64,000 nt of DNA from Rhynchopus euleeides (taxonomy: Eukaryota > Euglenozoa > Diplonemea > Diplonemida > Diplonemidae), in NCBI GenBank assembly GCA_963210315.1, contig OY723269.1, forward strand, positions 62,001 to 126,000, written 5' to 3'. A program made the position numbers and the translations under genes. Of this stretch, positions 9,395 to 19,583 are shown in pieces. The notes under the pieces were generated by a model. The model did no database searches and was not told the origin of the DNA. It worked only from the letters and a program-made list of their open reading frames with translations. Every line of letters starts with the position of its first letter. Position 1 is the stretch's first letter.

Positions 9395-11430
9395 AAAAAT
9401 TGACCAGATGGCGGTCCCAAATTTGGGACCGACCCATAAAGCGACCAGATGGCGGTCCCAAATTTGGGACCGACCAATAAAGCGACCAGATGGTGGTCCC
9501 AAAAATGGGACCGACCGAGAAAGCGACCAGATGGTGGTCCCAAATTTGGGACCGACCGAAAAATTGACCAGATGGCGGTCCCAAATTTGGGACCGACCCA
9601 TAAAGCGACCAGATGGCGGTCCCAAATTTGGGACCGACCAATAAAGCGACCAGATGGTGGTCCCAAAAATGGGACCGACCGAGAAAGCGACCAGATGGTG
9701 GTCCCAAATTTGGGACCGACCCATAAAGCGACCAGATGGCGGTCCCAAAATTGGGACCGACCGAGAAAGCGACCAGATGGTGGTCCCAAATTTGGGACCG
9801 ACCGAAAAATTGACCAGATGGCGGTCCCAAATGTGGGACCGACCAATAAAGCGACCAGATGCCGGTCCCAAATTTGGGACCGACCCATAAAGCGACCAGA
9901 TGGCGGTCCCAAATTTGGGACCGACCGAAAAATTGACCAGATGGCGGTCCCAAATTTGGGACCGACCGAGAAAGCGACCAGATGGTGGTCCCAAATTTGG
10001 GACCGACCAATAATGCGACCAGATGGCGGTCCCAAATTTGGGACCGACCCATAAAGCGACCAGATGGCGGTCCCAAATTTGGGACCGCCATCTGGTCGCT
10101 TTCTCGGTCGGTCCCAAATTTGGGACCGCCATCTGGTCGCTTTATGGGTCGGTCCCAAATTTGGGACCGCCATCTGGTCAATTTTTCGGTCGGTCCCAAA
10201 TTTGGGACCACCATCTGGTCGCTTTCTCGGTCGGTCCCAAATTTGGGACCGCCATCTGGTCGCTTTATGGGTCGGTCCCAAATTTGGGACCGCCATCTGG
10301 TCAATTTTTCGGTCGGTCCCAAATTTGGGACCACCATCTGGTCGCTTTATTGGTCGGTCCCAAATTTGGGACCACCATCTGGTCGCTTTATGGGTCGGTC
10401 CCAATTTTGGGACCGCCATCTGGTCGCGTTACCGGTCGGTCCCAAATTTGGGACCACCATCTGGTCGCTTTCTCGGTCGGTCCCAATTTTGGGACCGCCA
10501 TCTGGTCGCTTTATTGGTCGGTCCCAAATTTGGGACCACCATCTGGTCGCTTTCTCGGTCGGTCCCAAATTTGGGACCGCCATCTGGTCGCTTTCTCGGT
10601 CGGTCCCAATTTCGGGACCGCCATCTGGTCGCTTTTTTGGTCGGTCCCAATTGTGGGACCACCATCTGCTCGCTTTGTTGGTCGGTCCCAATTTTGGGAC
10701 CGCCATCTGGTCGCTTTATTGGTCGGTCCCAAATTTGGGACCACCATCTGGTCGCTTTCTCGGTCGGTCCCAATTTTGGGACCGGCATCTGGTCGCTTTA
10801 TGGGTCGGTCCCAAATTTGGGACCGCCATCTGGTCAATTTTTCGGTCGGTCCCAAATTTGGGACCACCATCTGGTCGCTTTCTCGGTCGGTCCCAATTTC
10901 GGGACCGCCATCTGGTCGCTTTTTTGGTCGGTCCCAATTGTGGGACCACCATCTGGTCGCTTTGTTGGTCGGTCCCAAATTCGGGACCACCATCTGGTCG
11001 CTTTCTCGGTCGGTCCCAATTTCGGGACCGCCATCTGGTCGCTTTATGGGTCGGTCCCAAAATTGGGACCACCATCTGGTCGCTTTACGGGTCGGTCCCA
11101 AATTTGGGACCGCCATCTGGTCGCTTTGTTGGTCGGTCCCAAATTTGGGACCGCCATCTGGCCAATTTTTGGTCGGTCCCAAATTTGGGACCACCATCTG
11201 GTCGCTTTATCGGTCGGTCCCAAATTTGGGACCGCCATCTGGTCGCTTTGTTGGTCGGTCCCAAATTTGGGACCGCCATCTGGCCAATTTTTGGTCGGTC
11301 CCAAATTTGGGACCACCATCTGGTCGCTTTATCGGTCGGTCCCAAATTTGGGACCGCCATCTGGTCGCTTTGTTGGTCGGTCCCTAATTTGGGACCACCA
11401 TCTGGTCCATTTTTCGGTGGGTCCCAAGTT
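9395..11430. repeat. 41-bp satellite array, right block, with orientation switch at 10,077/10,078
   Basis: About 16 units run in the same orientation as the left block. At 10,077/10,078 the array flips through one of its own palindromes and about 33 units follow in reverse complement. The last units (from about 11,400) are degenerate. Units are interspersed linker variants with point changes in the central AAATTT (for example AAAAAT, AAATTC, CAATTG). Block orders recur, which suggests higher-order duplication. Confidence 0.95.
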
Positions 11431-12082
11431 TGGGATGAGGAACTCCGTGGGTACCATTGGTCGCCCTTCGGTCGCCACCTGTTCAGACCCCTTTTCAGGG
11501 GATTTGAGCCCCAGAGAGACCTCCTGGACCGGTTTTCTGGTGTTTTATGCTCTTCCCGACCCTGTCCTGGCCCACAATGTGGTCTGGAGCGAGGTTCTGC
11601 TGATTTCCGCCTGATGCGGACCCTCCTTTGGGGTCCTCCATTTATTTTGCGTCTGACCGTCGCCTTCCCCACCTAGTTCACGAGGGCAAGGTGAAAAACC
11701 GTTTTTTAACCCCAAAAATGGCATTTCCCGGGTGGCGACCTCTGGCGACCTCTGAAAAATGTGCCCAAAAAGTGATTTTTGGGACCTTGCGGACCTAGAA
11801 AACACAAAGGGAAAAAAAAATATTTTTTGTCACACCAGGGCTGTTCCTAACTGGGGGGCTTGTTCCCCACTTTCAGGATTCTGAACTTTTTTTCTAAGAA
11901 TTTTTGTAAGGGGAAAAAAAGTTTTTTTCTAAGAATTTTGTTAGGGGAATTTTTTTCTAAGGTTGTTTCGCAGAGGAAATTTTTTTTTCTAAGTTTTCCC
12001 CAGTCGACAGGGCGCGGACAAGGATGGAAGGGAAGTCTGTCCCCCGTACAGTTCGCCTTGCTGGCCAACTGGAGAGCCAGAC
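11431..12082. other. Gene-free flank with T-rich degenerate direct repeats
   Basis: After the satellite decays, the sequence is unique and of mixed composition. At 11,885-12,000 a motif resembling TTTTTCTAAGAATTTT repeats about five times with variable T-runs. A related reverse-strand copy lies near 12,950-12,990. I see no gene. Confidence 0.5.
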
Positions 12083-12143
12083 GTTCACTACCGTGGCCTC
12101 CGGCGGCTGGGGGGCTCCGCCCCCCAGACCCCCCTGTGGCGTA
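12081..12143 (+). repeat. Interspersed ~60-bp GC-hairpin repeat, copy 1
   Basis: The unit reads GTTC(A/G)CTACCGTGGCC, then TCCGGCGGCTGGGGGGC, then a GGGGGGCTCCGCCCCCC hairpin, a C-run and TGTGGC. Four more copies lie at 12,252-12,306, 22,562-22,620, 22,724-22,782 and 27,309-27,347. Copy boundaries agree across loci, so it behaves as a discrete element. Confidence 0.85.
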
Positions 12144-12251
12144 CGTCTCGTACTCAAGTCCTTCGAATCCCACCAGGTCGGGGTCCAACCACTCCAGTCG
12201 CCTCTGAGGACGCAGCCAACTCGCACAGAATCTGTACGCCCACACGAACAG

Positions 12252-12306
12252 ATGTTCGCTACCGTGGCCTCCGGCGGCTGGGGGGCTCCGCCCCCCAGAC
12301 CCCCCA
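12252..12306 (+). repeat. Interspersed GC-hairpin repeat, copy 2
   Basis: Same core as copy 1, ending CCCCCCATG instead of the usual TGTGGC. It lies in the same orientation 170 bp downstream. Confidence 0.85.
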
Positions 12307-13298
12307 TGTAGCGTGTGCCCGTCCATCTATCTCACTTCCCCGGGTACAGTGCAGCGTAGGAGGTCAGCGCCGCATCCATGAAGCGCTTCTTCGAAGCCTG
12401 ACTGACATCGGACAGGAGGTCGGGCTTCCCCACCTGGGAGGTACACTTGCCGCGTTCGCGCCATGCGTGACACGCGACACGCTACCTGAAACGTGTGCCT
12501 TGCTAACACGGGCATTTCAACGGTCTGCCGACGACCGTTCCCCAAACCAGTAAACCAGCAGTTTTGGAAAATCGGAGAGATCACCCTACTGCGCTGAATA
12601 TGGTGCGCACCACTGCAACAATCCCCGGGAGCTTTTGGGCTTTCAGACCTGAAGGGGCCAGCACGTGGGTGGCGTCGGGGAGTGGCAGCTTTGTACCTGT
12701 CCTCCAGCTGCTGGCATGTCCAGTGCGAGAGTGCCAAGGTGTATTGAGTCCCTGCGGAGCACAACCCCCGATGAGAACGAGTGCCAGATGATCCTCATTC
12801 ATTTTCAGCTGTAACGCGCATGAGGGGCACTCTCTGCCGCAAGCATCTCTGGGCATCACTCGAGAGCTGTCAATGATGACGCGGAGAGGAATCAGAGAAA
12901 AAGTCCCGCCTGACGGGCACGCGCCTGGAAACTGTGGGGGGGCGAGCAAAAAATCCCTTGTAAAAATTCTTAGAAAAAACCTGGTTCCCCGACCCAAAAA
13001 ACCTGGAAAAAGGGCTCGTTCCCCGCCCAGGCCTGTGTCACACCTCCTCTTGGGGCGATACGCCAGTCTAATTGAGAGTGTGTGTGACCCCACCCGTCTC
13101 TCCCCCCATCCCGTAAAGCATGAGATTCAGCCGTGCCCTGCCGCACGCCGCACGTGCTGCCCTGGGTCTCTGCCCCGACCTCGAGGTGTATTCGAGCGAA
13201 GCAGGACACTCCAGGCACGCACAACAGCAGCAGCAGCAGCAGAGCCTGGTTCCGTTCCCGTTCCCGTTCCCAGTGCACAACTGGGATGATCTGCTGCC
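12307..13298. other. Gene-free interval with simple repeats
   Basis: No coding region is supported. It holds a CAG run at about 13,227-13,242 and a GTTCCC hexanucleotide run at about 13,248-13,271. It may include decayed 3' sequence of the adjacent minus-strand pseudogene. Confidence 0.5.
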
Positions 13299-14268
13299 TC
13301 ACGCCCCACACGTGTCCAGCTCAAACGAGGTCACCTCGCCGTCCAGCGGGCTGTCATGTGACCAGTGGCTCAGCCCGATGAGGTTGCCGCTCCGCTGCAC
13401 GGCAGGCGGTGCAGCGACGGGCCCCTGTGCACACAGGGCACCGTCCACATACATCGCCGCCTTTCCGTTGAGCACAGACGCCTCGAAGGCAAAGGTGCGC
13501 CCCAGAGGTGCCTGCCTGTCGTATGTGATGGAATGCGAACGGGTGCCCACAAACACAAACAGCGACAGCTTGCCGCTCCACCCGTGCTGTGTGACAAGCA
13601 CGTTGTCCTGCGGATCCCCGTTCCCAAAGTCAAACACACGCGCACATTTGCCGTACGTGTTGATCAGAACACGGGCCGTCACACGGAAGCTCCCGCCGAA
13701 CGTCAGCGGCGCGCTCTGGTCAAACGTGCCGGCAGACTAGAATGACACAATCCGCACCGCCTGTGGGCACTCAGTGTGCGCCGGGTCGACGGGTGCGGGG
13801 GGGTCGCAACAGGCGGAGGTGCAGGCGTAGCCGTGCTGGGCGCTGCGGTCGTCGGGGGTGCAGGTGTAGCTGTGTTCGGCACTGCAGTCGGGACAGCGGC
13901 GTCCGGCAGCGGAGTCGCCGAGGGGACTGCGTTGTGAGGCCGCACATGTGCAGCTGAAACGAGCTCTGCGGTCAGAGGCGATGTCCGTACGACACCTTGT
14001 CCTTTATCTCCTTGTAGTCTGCATTGATCGCACCCGATCCACCGAAGTGCCCGTAGTAGCAGTGTGCCGCCCGCTTCTTTGCCATCGCCTCCAGACCGGG
14101 GTCCCATTACAGCTCCTGGATCCCGGCAGCGAAAGGGTGCCCTGCCACAACCTTCGCTTTGCGTTGTGCGCATCCAGCAGTACCCGCTTCTCCTCCAAAC
14201 TCAGATCAAGGTTGAAACCAGGTGCGCCCTGCGCACCGCGCCGCTACCGCCGCACCGACTAGCACCAT
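13299..14268 (-). pseudogene. Broken secreted protein: signal peptide, CAP/SCP-like domain, Pro/Thr linker, laminin-G-like domain
   Basis: On the minus strand a signal-peptide-like start (MVLVGAAVAA) is followed, after a frame change, by LLDAHNAKR, the opening signature of CAP/SCP/PR-1 domains. After another frame change come GHPFAAGIQEL, an in-frame TAA, then WDPGLEAMAKKRAAHC, which continues the CAP fold. A Pro/Thr/Ala linker follows in a third frame. The segment 13,736-13,299 encodes a concanavalin/laminin-G-like domain (RVFDFGNGDPQDNVLV, AAMYVDGALC) to a normal stop. At least two frameshifts and one stop make the CAP half non-functional. The laminin-G part follows a possible acceptor (CATTCTAG) and could survive alone, but no intact upstream exon is visible. 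Confidence 0.6.
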
Positions 14269-14462
14269 CCGCCATGGCGTGGCCGTGGCCATGCTGCATA
14301 GCTGGGGCTGTGAAGGAGGGAACGCTGTCCGGTCCCGGTATCTGCGGTGGTGTGCGGGTGCGGTGGTGCTGCGAAATCAAATCAAGTCAAATCAGCTCAA
14401 CTCAAACCGCGCTCTGAGGAACGCCATTACAGCCCTACTACACCTGCTGCATGCGTGGTCAC

Positions 14463-14594
14463 GTTGTAATCAGTTTTTTTTTTGGTACCCGGGGGCGAAC
14501 CGGGGGACTGCTACTCTCCACCTCTGCTCTTGGGGTGTCTGCTGCTTGTCGAGATGACATGCAGGGCGGAAGCCAACGACACAGTTGTAATCAG
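14463..14594 (-). mobile_element. SINE-like retroposon with 11-bp target-site duplication and A10 tail
   Basis: Direct repeats GTTGTAATCAG at 14,463-14,473 and 14,584-14,594 bracket about 100 bp that ends, on the minus strand, in a run of ten A residues. Just before the tail, GGTTCGCCCCC resembles the pol III B box (GGTTCGANNCC) of tRNAs. The body does not fold as a tRNA by eye. These are hallmarks of LINE-mobilised short RNA retroposition; the source RNA is unknown. No other copy was noticed in the window. Confidence 0.65.
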
Positions 14595-15600
14595 TACTGG
14601 TGACTGTGGCATGACAGGTGACTATGGCTACACCCGGGTGTGTGGGGTTGCATGAGAAGAACGTGTTCAGATGGCAAGCCCCACCCAAGACATGGGTATC
14701 GGCAAATTTCGGGCGAAAGTGTGGATATGTGACACACACAGATGATGTGACACAGTGCAAGACATCAGACGTCACGCAAAGACCTCCCAGACACGCAACT
14801 GGCACACTCAGCCTGCAGCAACATCTTGCCACCGCATACCCTCACAATCAAGCCATACACTGCTTCCTGGCAGCAGGAACCCCAACCCCAGAAACCCCCT
14901 GCGAGGTCACTTCTCTCCTATTGTACCACCGCCACCTGTCTATTCGACCAATACCATTACCGATTTGTTCATTCTAAACATGGATCGACACGGACCCTCA
15001 CTGACGGCATCCTCCTGCTGGGTGCTGGGTTGCAGCCAAACGAACGACATAGCAGGATGCAAGTGAGAACTACCCCAAAGGCGAACACGCGCGGAGAAGC
15101 GGAGAGAGATGTGCGAGGAGGAGAACGGGCTTGGGCACTCGCGCTGTGCCTTCCAGGGGACGCAGTGCGACGCCAGTTCGAGAGCCCAGACTCAACATAG
15201 AGTCGATGCGAAGCACGGGGAAGGCCTGATGGGTGAGGCTGTGTCCCCTGCAGCAGTTGGTCCGTCGTGAGGGGAGGTCGGTTGGGAACCGGGGTTAGGA
15301 AACTTAAAGGGTGCAGTTTGTTTGTGCGCCACACTCATCAGAAAGGGAAAATATAGGGTTCGTCACTCGAATCGTGAGGAGAGAAAGAGGGGAGGGTGTG
15401 TTCGCTCAGATTATTGATGCTGCTTCGACAGCCGGCCGAAGGGTTGGTACGCCTTCCTCTGCTCCCGACCTGGCCCAAGGGATGTTCGACGGCCTTATGT
15501 GGAGGCCTTCGCTCAGAATGCGTGAGAACGTGAGAATGAGCCCCGTGGTATCAGAACACTTGTTACGAGCCATGCCCCTGCTGCAGCAACAGCCCCAAGG
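14595..15600. other. Gene-free interval
   Basis: I see no supportable gene or repeat family. Part is presumably the 3' region of the minus-strand gene ending at 15,601. Confidence 0.4.
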
Positions 15601-17565
15601 TTAAGTGTGGCGCTGCGTGCAGTCAGCGCAGAGAGGCGCGTTGGCGGGGCAGGACTCCATCTGGTCGCTCTCTCCAAAGAACCAATGCCAGTAGTGTCCC
15701 AGGTTATGCTCAGGGAGCAGCCAGTACTGGCAGCCGACGCAGTAGGTCTCGTACCCGTCGAGCAGTGCCTTCTGCCGAGCATTCGCGAAGACGTTGTGTG
15801 GGACAATAAACTCACCACCAACGTAGCCACGCAGGGGCGACTTGGGGATGTAGTCCTTGTCTTTGTTATACAGGAAGCGGAATGACATGTCAACGTTGGT
15901 CTTGTTGTGTCTGGTCGAGGCGTCGAGTGGTGTGTAGCGGCCACGCTTTGCCGCGCACGCTGCCTTGTCCAGGATATTTTTCAGGGACTCCGTCGTGAAC
16001 GGCTTGTTCCCACGGACAAAGACATACAAATCGGACACAGGTCTGTCTGCGTCGTGCCAGAACTCGAGGTATCCGCGGTGCTTCGAACAGCACAGGTCTC
16101 CTTTCCACTGCAGTTTGCTGCACCAGTAGTTGACGTGCCGGCGCCACACGTTCACCTCCGGATGCGCGCGCACAATAGAGTTCACGACCTCTAGACTTTC
16201 TGCCTCATCTGCGCTGCGCTCCCCGAGCACGATGGTGATGGCTGCATTCTGAACGGTCCACTCCCCTGTGCGCGACGAGGCGACGAAGGGTGTGGTTACT
16301 GGAAGCAGCGTCTGGCATTCCTTCGGCTTCCCCCACGCCACTTCTGGCGGTGACTCGTCTTCGCCGAACATGTATCCGTAGTAGAACTCAAACCTGTAGG
16401 CATCCAGTTTGGTTTCCAGCTTTTTTTCGAGGAAGCGTCTGTAGAAACTCACGGTGTTGGAGTTAATCAGGTCGCGCGTAACGACGAACTGTGCGCAGCA
16501 CCACGTGAGGAAATAATCGCCACGCGGCATCCCCAGCATCCCGAAGTGCTCACGGTACTGCTTCATGAAGCGGTCGTTGATGTTCCCCCAGACATCGTGC
16601 GCAGTCGTCTGCCCCAGCCATCCAAGCGGCGTGTACCTCTTCGTCTTCGTAGAGCACTCCAACGACTCCATCATGCTTGGAATCAGGTTCGCTGTCTGAT
16701 GCCACGATGCGTTGTGCCCGTGGAGGAAGAGCACCTGTGGTGGCAGTGGCTTCGATGGGTGGCTGTCGTCTGCCAGGTAGCTGAGATACGTGACAGCCTC
16801 ACGGCACCATCCGGGGCAGTACAGCAGTCGCTTCCACACCACGAACCCTTCGTTGAGGAGCAGTGTCATCGTATCCTTCGGGACGCCACTGTGCCCGATC
16901 ACGACCAAATACTGGTCGCGGTAGCGAGCGCCCGGCTTCCACCCCCACACGCCAAACTCGTTGTAGTTGAAGTTCACCTTTGAGTCCTTGAAGAACTGGA
17001 TCGAGACATCGCTGGTGTTGACGGGGTGGTAGTTTGGGCGAAGCTTCACATCCGACACATTCAGGGGGTTGACAGGGACGAATGTCTCGGAGTCGTCCCG
17101 TGGGGGCTTGTATCCAGGGTGCGACAGCTCCCTCATCTCATCGAGCACACGTTGCGTAGTCACCTCGTGGGCGAAGCGGGCCCCTTCCGCGCGCCTGTAC
17201 AAGATTTCCTGTTCGTTGGCTTTCCCGCCGCTTTTCTTTGCGTGTTCGTACGCCGTCTTCGCGCGTACGAAGGCGTCCTTTTTCTGCGGGCGTTCCTTCT
17301 CAAGCTGCAACCACTCGTCGTGCAGGCGGCCGAGCTGCAAGAACTTCACAGAGGCTGCCAGGTTTGAAGCATCGGGGTTGGTGTTGCCGACCTGCTTCTT
17401 CAGCAGTGCGATCTGCTGCTCCTGCGAGGCGAACCTTGCCTCCAGCCTCTCAAGCCCCTCTTGCGTTGACGTGCCGCCCCACCGTGGTACCTGCGACCGC
17501 AGCAGCGGGCCACACAGACACAGCAACCCGAGCACAATGAACACATTCCTCGCGTACTTCATCAT
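15601..17565 (-). CDS. DUF3431-like type II membrane protein, probable Golgi/ER glycan-related enzyme
   Basis: 654 residues from the ATG ATG AAG at 17,565, chosen because it gives an N-terminal signal anchor (residues about 5-25) after a short basic start. The open frame continues upstream but is low-complexity there. A coiled coil (about 45-75) forms a stem. The core has a REAVTYLSYLADD-like segment and FLHGHNASWHQ, matching the conserved blocks of DUF3431 (REAxTYL, FLxGH). A second, related-looking half has LYVFVRGNKPF and a Cys/His/Trp-rich C-terminus, so the protein may be a two-lobed version. The biochemical function of DUF3431 is unknown to me. No introns are needed. It lies 790 bp downstream of the TMEM65-like gene on the same strand. 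Confidence 0.75.
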   Translation of the reverse strand: MMKYARNVFIVLGLLCLCGPLLRSQVPRWGGTSTQEGLERLEARFASQEQQIALLKKQVGNTNPDASNLAASVKFLQLGRLHDEWLQLEKERPQKKDAFVRAKTAYEHAKKSGGKANEQEILYRRAEGARFAHEVTTQRVLDEMRELSHPGYKPPRDDSETFVPVNPLNVSDVKLRPNYHPVNTSDVSIQFFKDSKVNFNYNEFGVWGWKPGARYRDQYLVVIGHSGVPKDTMTLLLNEGFVVWKRLLYCPGWCREAVTYLSYLADDSHPSKPLPPQVLFLHGHNASWHQTANLIPSMMESLECSTKTKRYTPLGWLGQTTAHDVWGNINDRFMKQYREHFGMLGMPRGDYFLTWCCAQFVVTRDLINSNTVSFYRRFLEKKLETKLDAYRFEFYYGYMFGEDESPPEVAWGKPKECQTLLPVTTPFVASSRTGEWTVQNAAITIVLGERSADEAESLEVVNSIVRAHPEVNVWRRHVNYWCSKLQWKGDLCCSKHRGYLEFWHDADRPVSDLYVFVRGNKPFTTESLKNILDKAACAAKRGRYTPLDASTRHNKTNVDMSFRFLYNKDKDYIPKSPLRGYVGGEFIVPHNVFANARQKALLDGYETYCVGCQYWLLPEHNLGHYWHWFFGESDQMESCPANAPLCADCTQRHT

Positions 17566-18354
17566 CCCCGTTGTTGATACCCTTCTGCGCTGTGCGCTGC
17601 ACATGGCGTGTGGCGCTGTGGACATCACAACAGAGCAACACCTCCCACTGGTGATGGTGAGAGTTGCAATTGGGAAAGTGGGATGGGGCATAGTGGCGGG
17701 GACACAGTGCGGAGGGCGTATGCCGCAGAGCAAAATGGAGGTGAAACGTGGGGCCAAAACAAACACAACCCCACCGCACAGGGCAGCGGTCTGCCTTTCT
17801 GTCGGCCCATCAACAGCAGAATATTGCAGTCCTGCTGGGTGGGTCACAAAACGAATCACCTCCCCAGAGCGCATCACACTGCTAACCTACCCATGCAAAG
17901 CTGACACTGTGTTGGGGGAGGAGGCGGCTCACTCGGGTCTGCACTAACTATTTCCTACACACGGACAACTATCACAACTGTTCACTGGGCTAGCCCGGAA
18001 GCAGCTGCAAAGCCTGTCGGATTGATTTGCGACGTTTCCGACGGAGTCAGCCTCACACGTGTCGGTGAACCACACCTGTGTGTCGCTGATGGTATGAATC
18101 CCTGAGGGCTTGTTCAGGGCATGGTCGGCACAGCACTTTCGGGGCTAGAGGCCCTGACATCCTCATCATCGGTGCCCTTTGCGAAAGTGAATCCGCCTCG
18201 GAGCAACACATCCTATGATTGAGGCAGGCCTGGGTACAGAAAGGCGTTGGCGAAGCCAACAAAAAAGATGCAAATGAGAGAGAGTGGATACTGGGGCAAG
18301 ACAACACTCACTTATACGCACGCAGTCCGCACACTGCGGAAAGTGGTGCTGCCA
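17566..18354. other. Intergenic: 5' flank of DUF3431-like gene and 3' flank of TMEM65-like gene
   Basis: No gene is seen. The stretch upstream of 17,565 is open in the minus frame but reads as low-similarity sequence and is better taken as 5' UTR. Confidence 0.45.
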
Positions 18355-19260
18355 TCAAACAGCGCCAGTCTTGCCCGAAACCGCCTTTGGTTCAGCCGAC
18401 AGAGGTGGCTTAGGCGCGTCAGATGACAGGAGAAGGGGCACCATGCCAAGCAGGCACCCAATGCAGACACCGACGAGCGTTGCCCCGAAGCTGACAGCGC
18501 GGACAGACAGCAGCTGCAGCTGCCTTGCAGTCAGTGCAGGCGATTCTAAACCCAAAGTGCGGGCGCTGTTCTCGATGAAGCCCGATATCCCCAGCCCGGC
18601 CACATCCGAGCACATGTTGCCCAGACCCGCGGCAGCCAGTGTCGACAGGGACATGTAGGCGCCAAGGGTGGTCTCGATGGCTTCCCCGCAGCAGATCATC
18701 AAGAAGTTGTCGACGAACCCGAAGCCCAGCATCGGGACCCCCAGCGCCAGGGCAAGCGTTGTGTACTGCCGCAGGGTGGGCCTCTCCACAGGTGCCTCCG
18801 GCGCCGCGGCATCCGGTGTGGCGGGGCCATCCGTTGCAGTGATGGCAACAGCATCCCTGCAGCGGGGGATGGCGCTCATCCATGTGGATGCCGTGCGGCG
18901 CCTAAAAGCCTCGAACTCCTTCGGGGTGAGGACGCCGTCGTTGTCGCGGTCGATCTCTGAGAACACCATGTCGCCGTGGCGGCTGAACTCCTCGCGCGTG
19001 ATGCGCCCGTCCCCGTCGGCGTCGAGTTTCGCAAACTCAGCCTTGGAGATCTGGCCAGCCTGGCCCTCCCGGAGGTGTCGGTACTGCGCAATGTGGCCCT
19101 GCAGCATCTTCGCCATATCCGGGTCGTGCACTGCAAGCCACTCCACATCCTTCGACAGGTCAGCCGCAGCACTCGAGGCACGGCGCCCATGGGAGGAGGC
19201 AGTGGGGGGTGCGCATCGCAGGCCTCCCCGCACACGGGTCGAGCGGGCACCCGCGTGCAT
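18355..19260 (-). CDS. EF-hand/TMEM65 fusion, mitochondrial inner-membrane protein
   Basis: 301 residues from the ATG at 19,260. This start leaves an Arg/Ser/Ala-rich, acid-free N-terminus typical of a mitochondrial presequence; an in-frame ATG at 19,359 would add 33 residues. Two canonical EF-hand loops follow (DADGDGRITREE, about 80-91; DRDNDGVLTPKE, about 104-115). The C-terminal half (about 172-277) matches TMEM65: GFGFVDNFLMICCG, AAAGLGNMCSDVAGLG and GCLLGMVPLL. Human TMEM65 is a mitochondrial inner-membrane protein tied to Na+/Ca2+ exchange and Ca2+ efflux, so EF-hands in cis suggest Ca2+ gating (inference). I recall no EF-hands in animal TMEM65. The gene is intronless. Confidence 0.88.
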   Translation of the reverse strand: MHAGARSTRVRGGLRCAPPTASSHGRRASSAAADLSKDVEWLAVHDPDMAKMLQGHIAQYRHLREGQAGQISKAEFAKLDADGDGRITREEFSRHGDMVFSEIDRDNDGVLTPKEFEAFRRRTASTWMSAIPRCRDAVAITATDGPATPDAAAPEAPVERPTLRQYTTLALALGVPMLGFGFVDNFLMICCGEAIETTLGAYMSLSTLAAAGLGNMCSDVAGLGISGFIENSARTLGLESPALTARQLQLLSVRAVSFGATLVGVCIGCLLGMVPLLLSSDAPKPPLSAEPKAVSGKTGAV

Positions 19261-19583
19261 CCTGTGTGCCCTGTGGGGAGTGGTGTTTGATGTCGACGCG
19301 AGAAAAGGTGCACAAAATATACGGCTCTTGGGCCCGTTGTGAGTGTGGCCACGGCTCATCAGAGCTGCCCAGCTGCACTGTGCGCTCTTGAGAATCCGGG
19401 TTGCAGGGGGGAGGGGGAAGGGAGGGGGCTTGCAGGAGTGGGGTGGGGTGGGGTGTGGGGCAGAGCAAAGGCGTCGTTAGATGAACCCCTGCTGTCCCAT
19501 CGGGGAGGCCCACAGAACGTCAGCCCACTCGAGGGATTGGGCTGGCAGCCGGCATTCCCTTGGGCCCGGTCCGATCAGCACTA

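Noticed and set aside
9395..11430. CRISPR-like appearance of the palindromic repeat with regular spacing
   Set aside because: The intervals are not unique spacers but three recurring linker variants, and the surrounding genes are eukaryotic.
9128..11676. Long open frames (up to about 560 codons) across the 41-bp satellite on both strands
   Set aside because: The unit lacks stops in several frames and 41 is not a multiple of 3, so the frames cycle through the same three phases. They are a by-product of repetition, not genes.
14474..14520. Possible tRNA 3' half (GGTTCGCCCCC with a paired stem)
   Set aside because: No matching acceptor or D and anticodon arms, and the downstream run on that strand is A rather than the T terminator. 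Better explained as a SINE-like retroposon.
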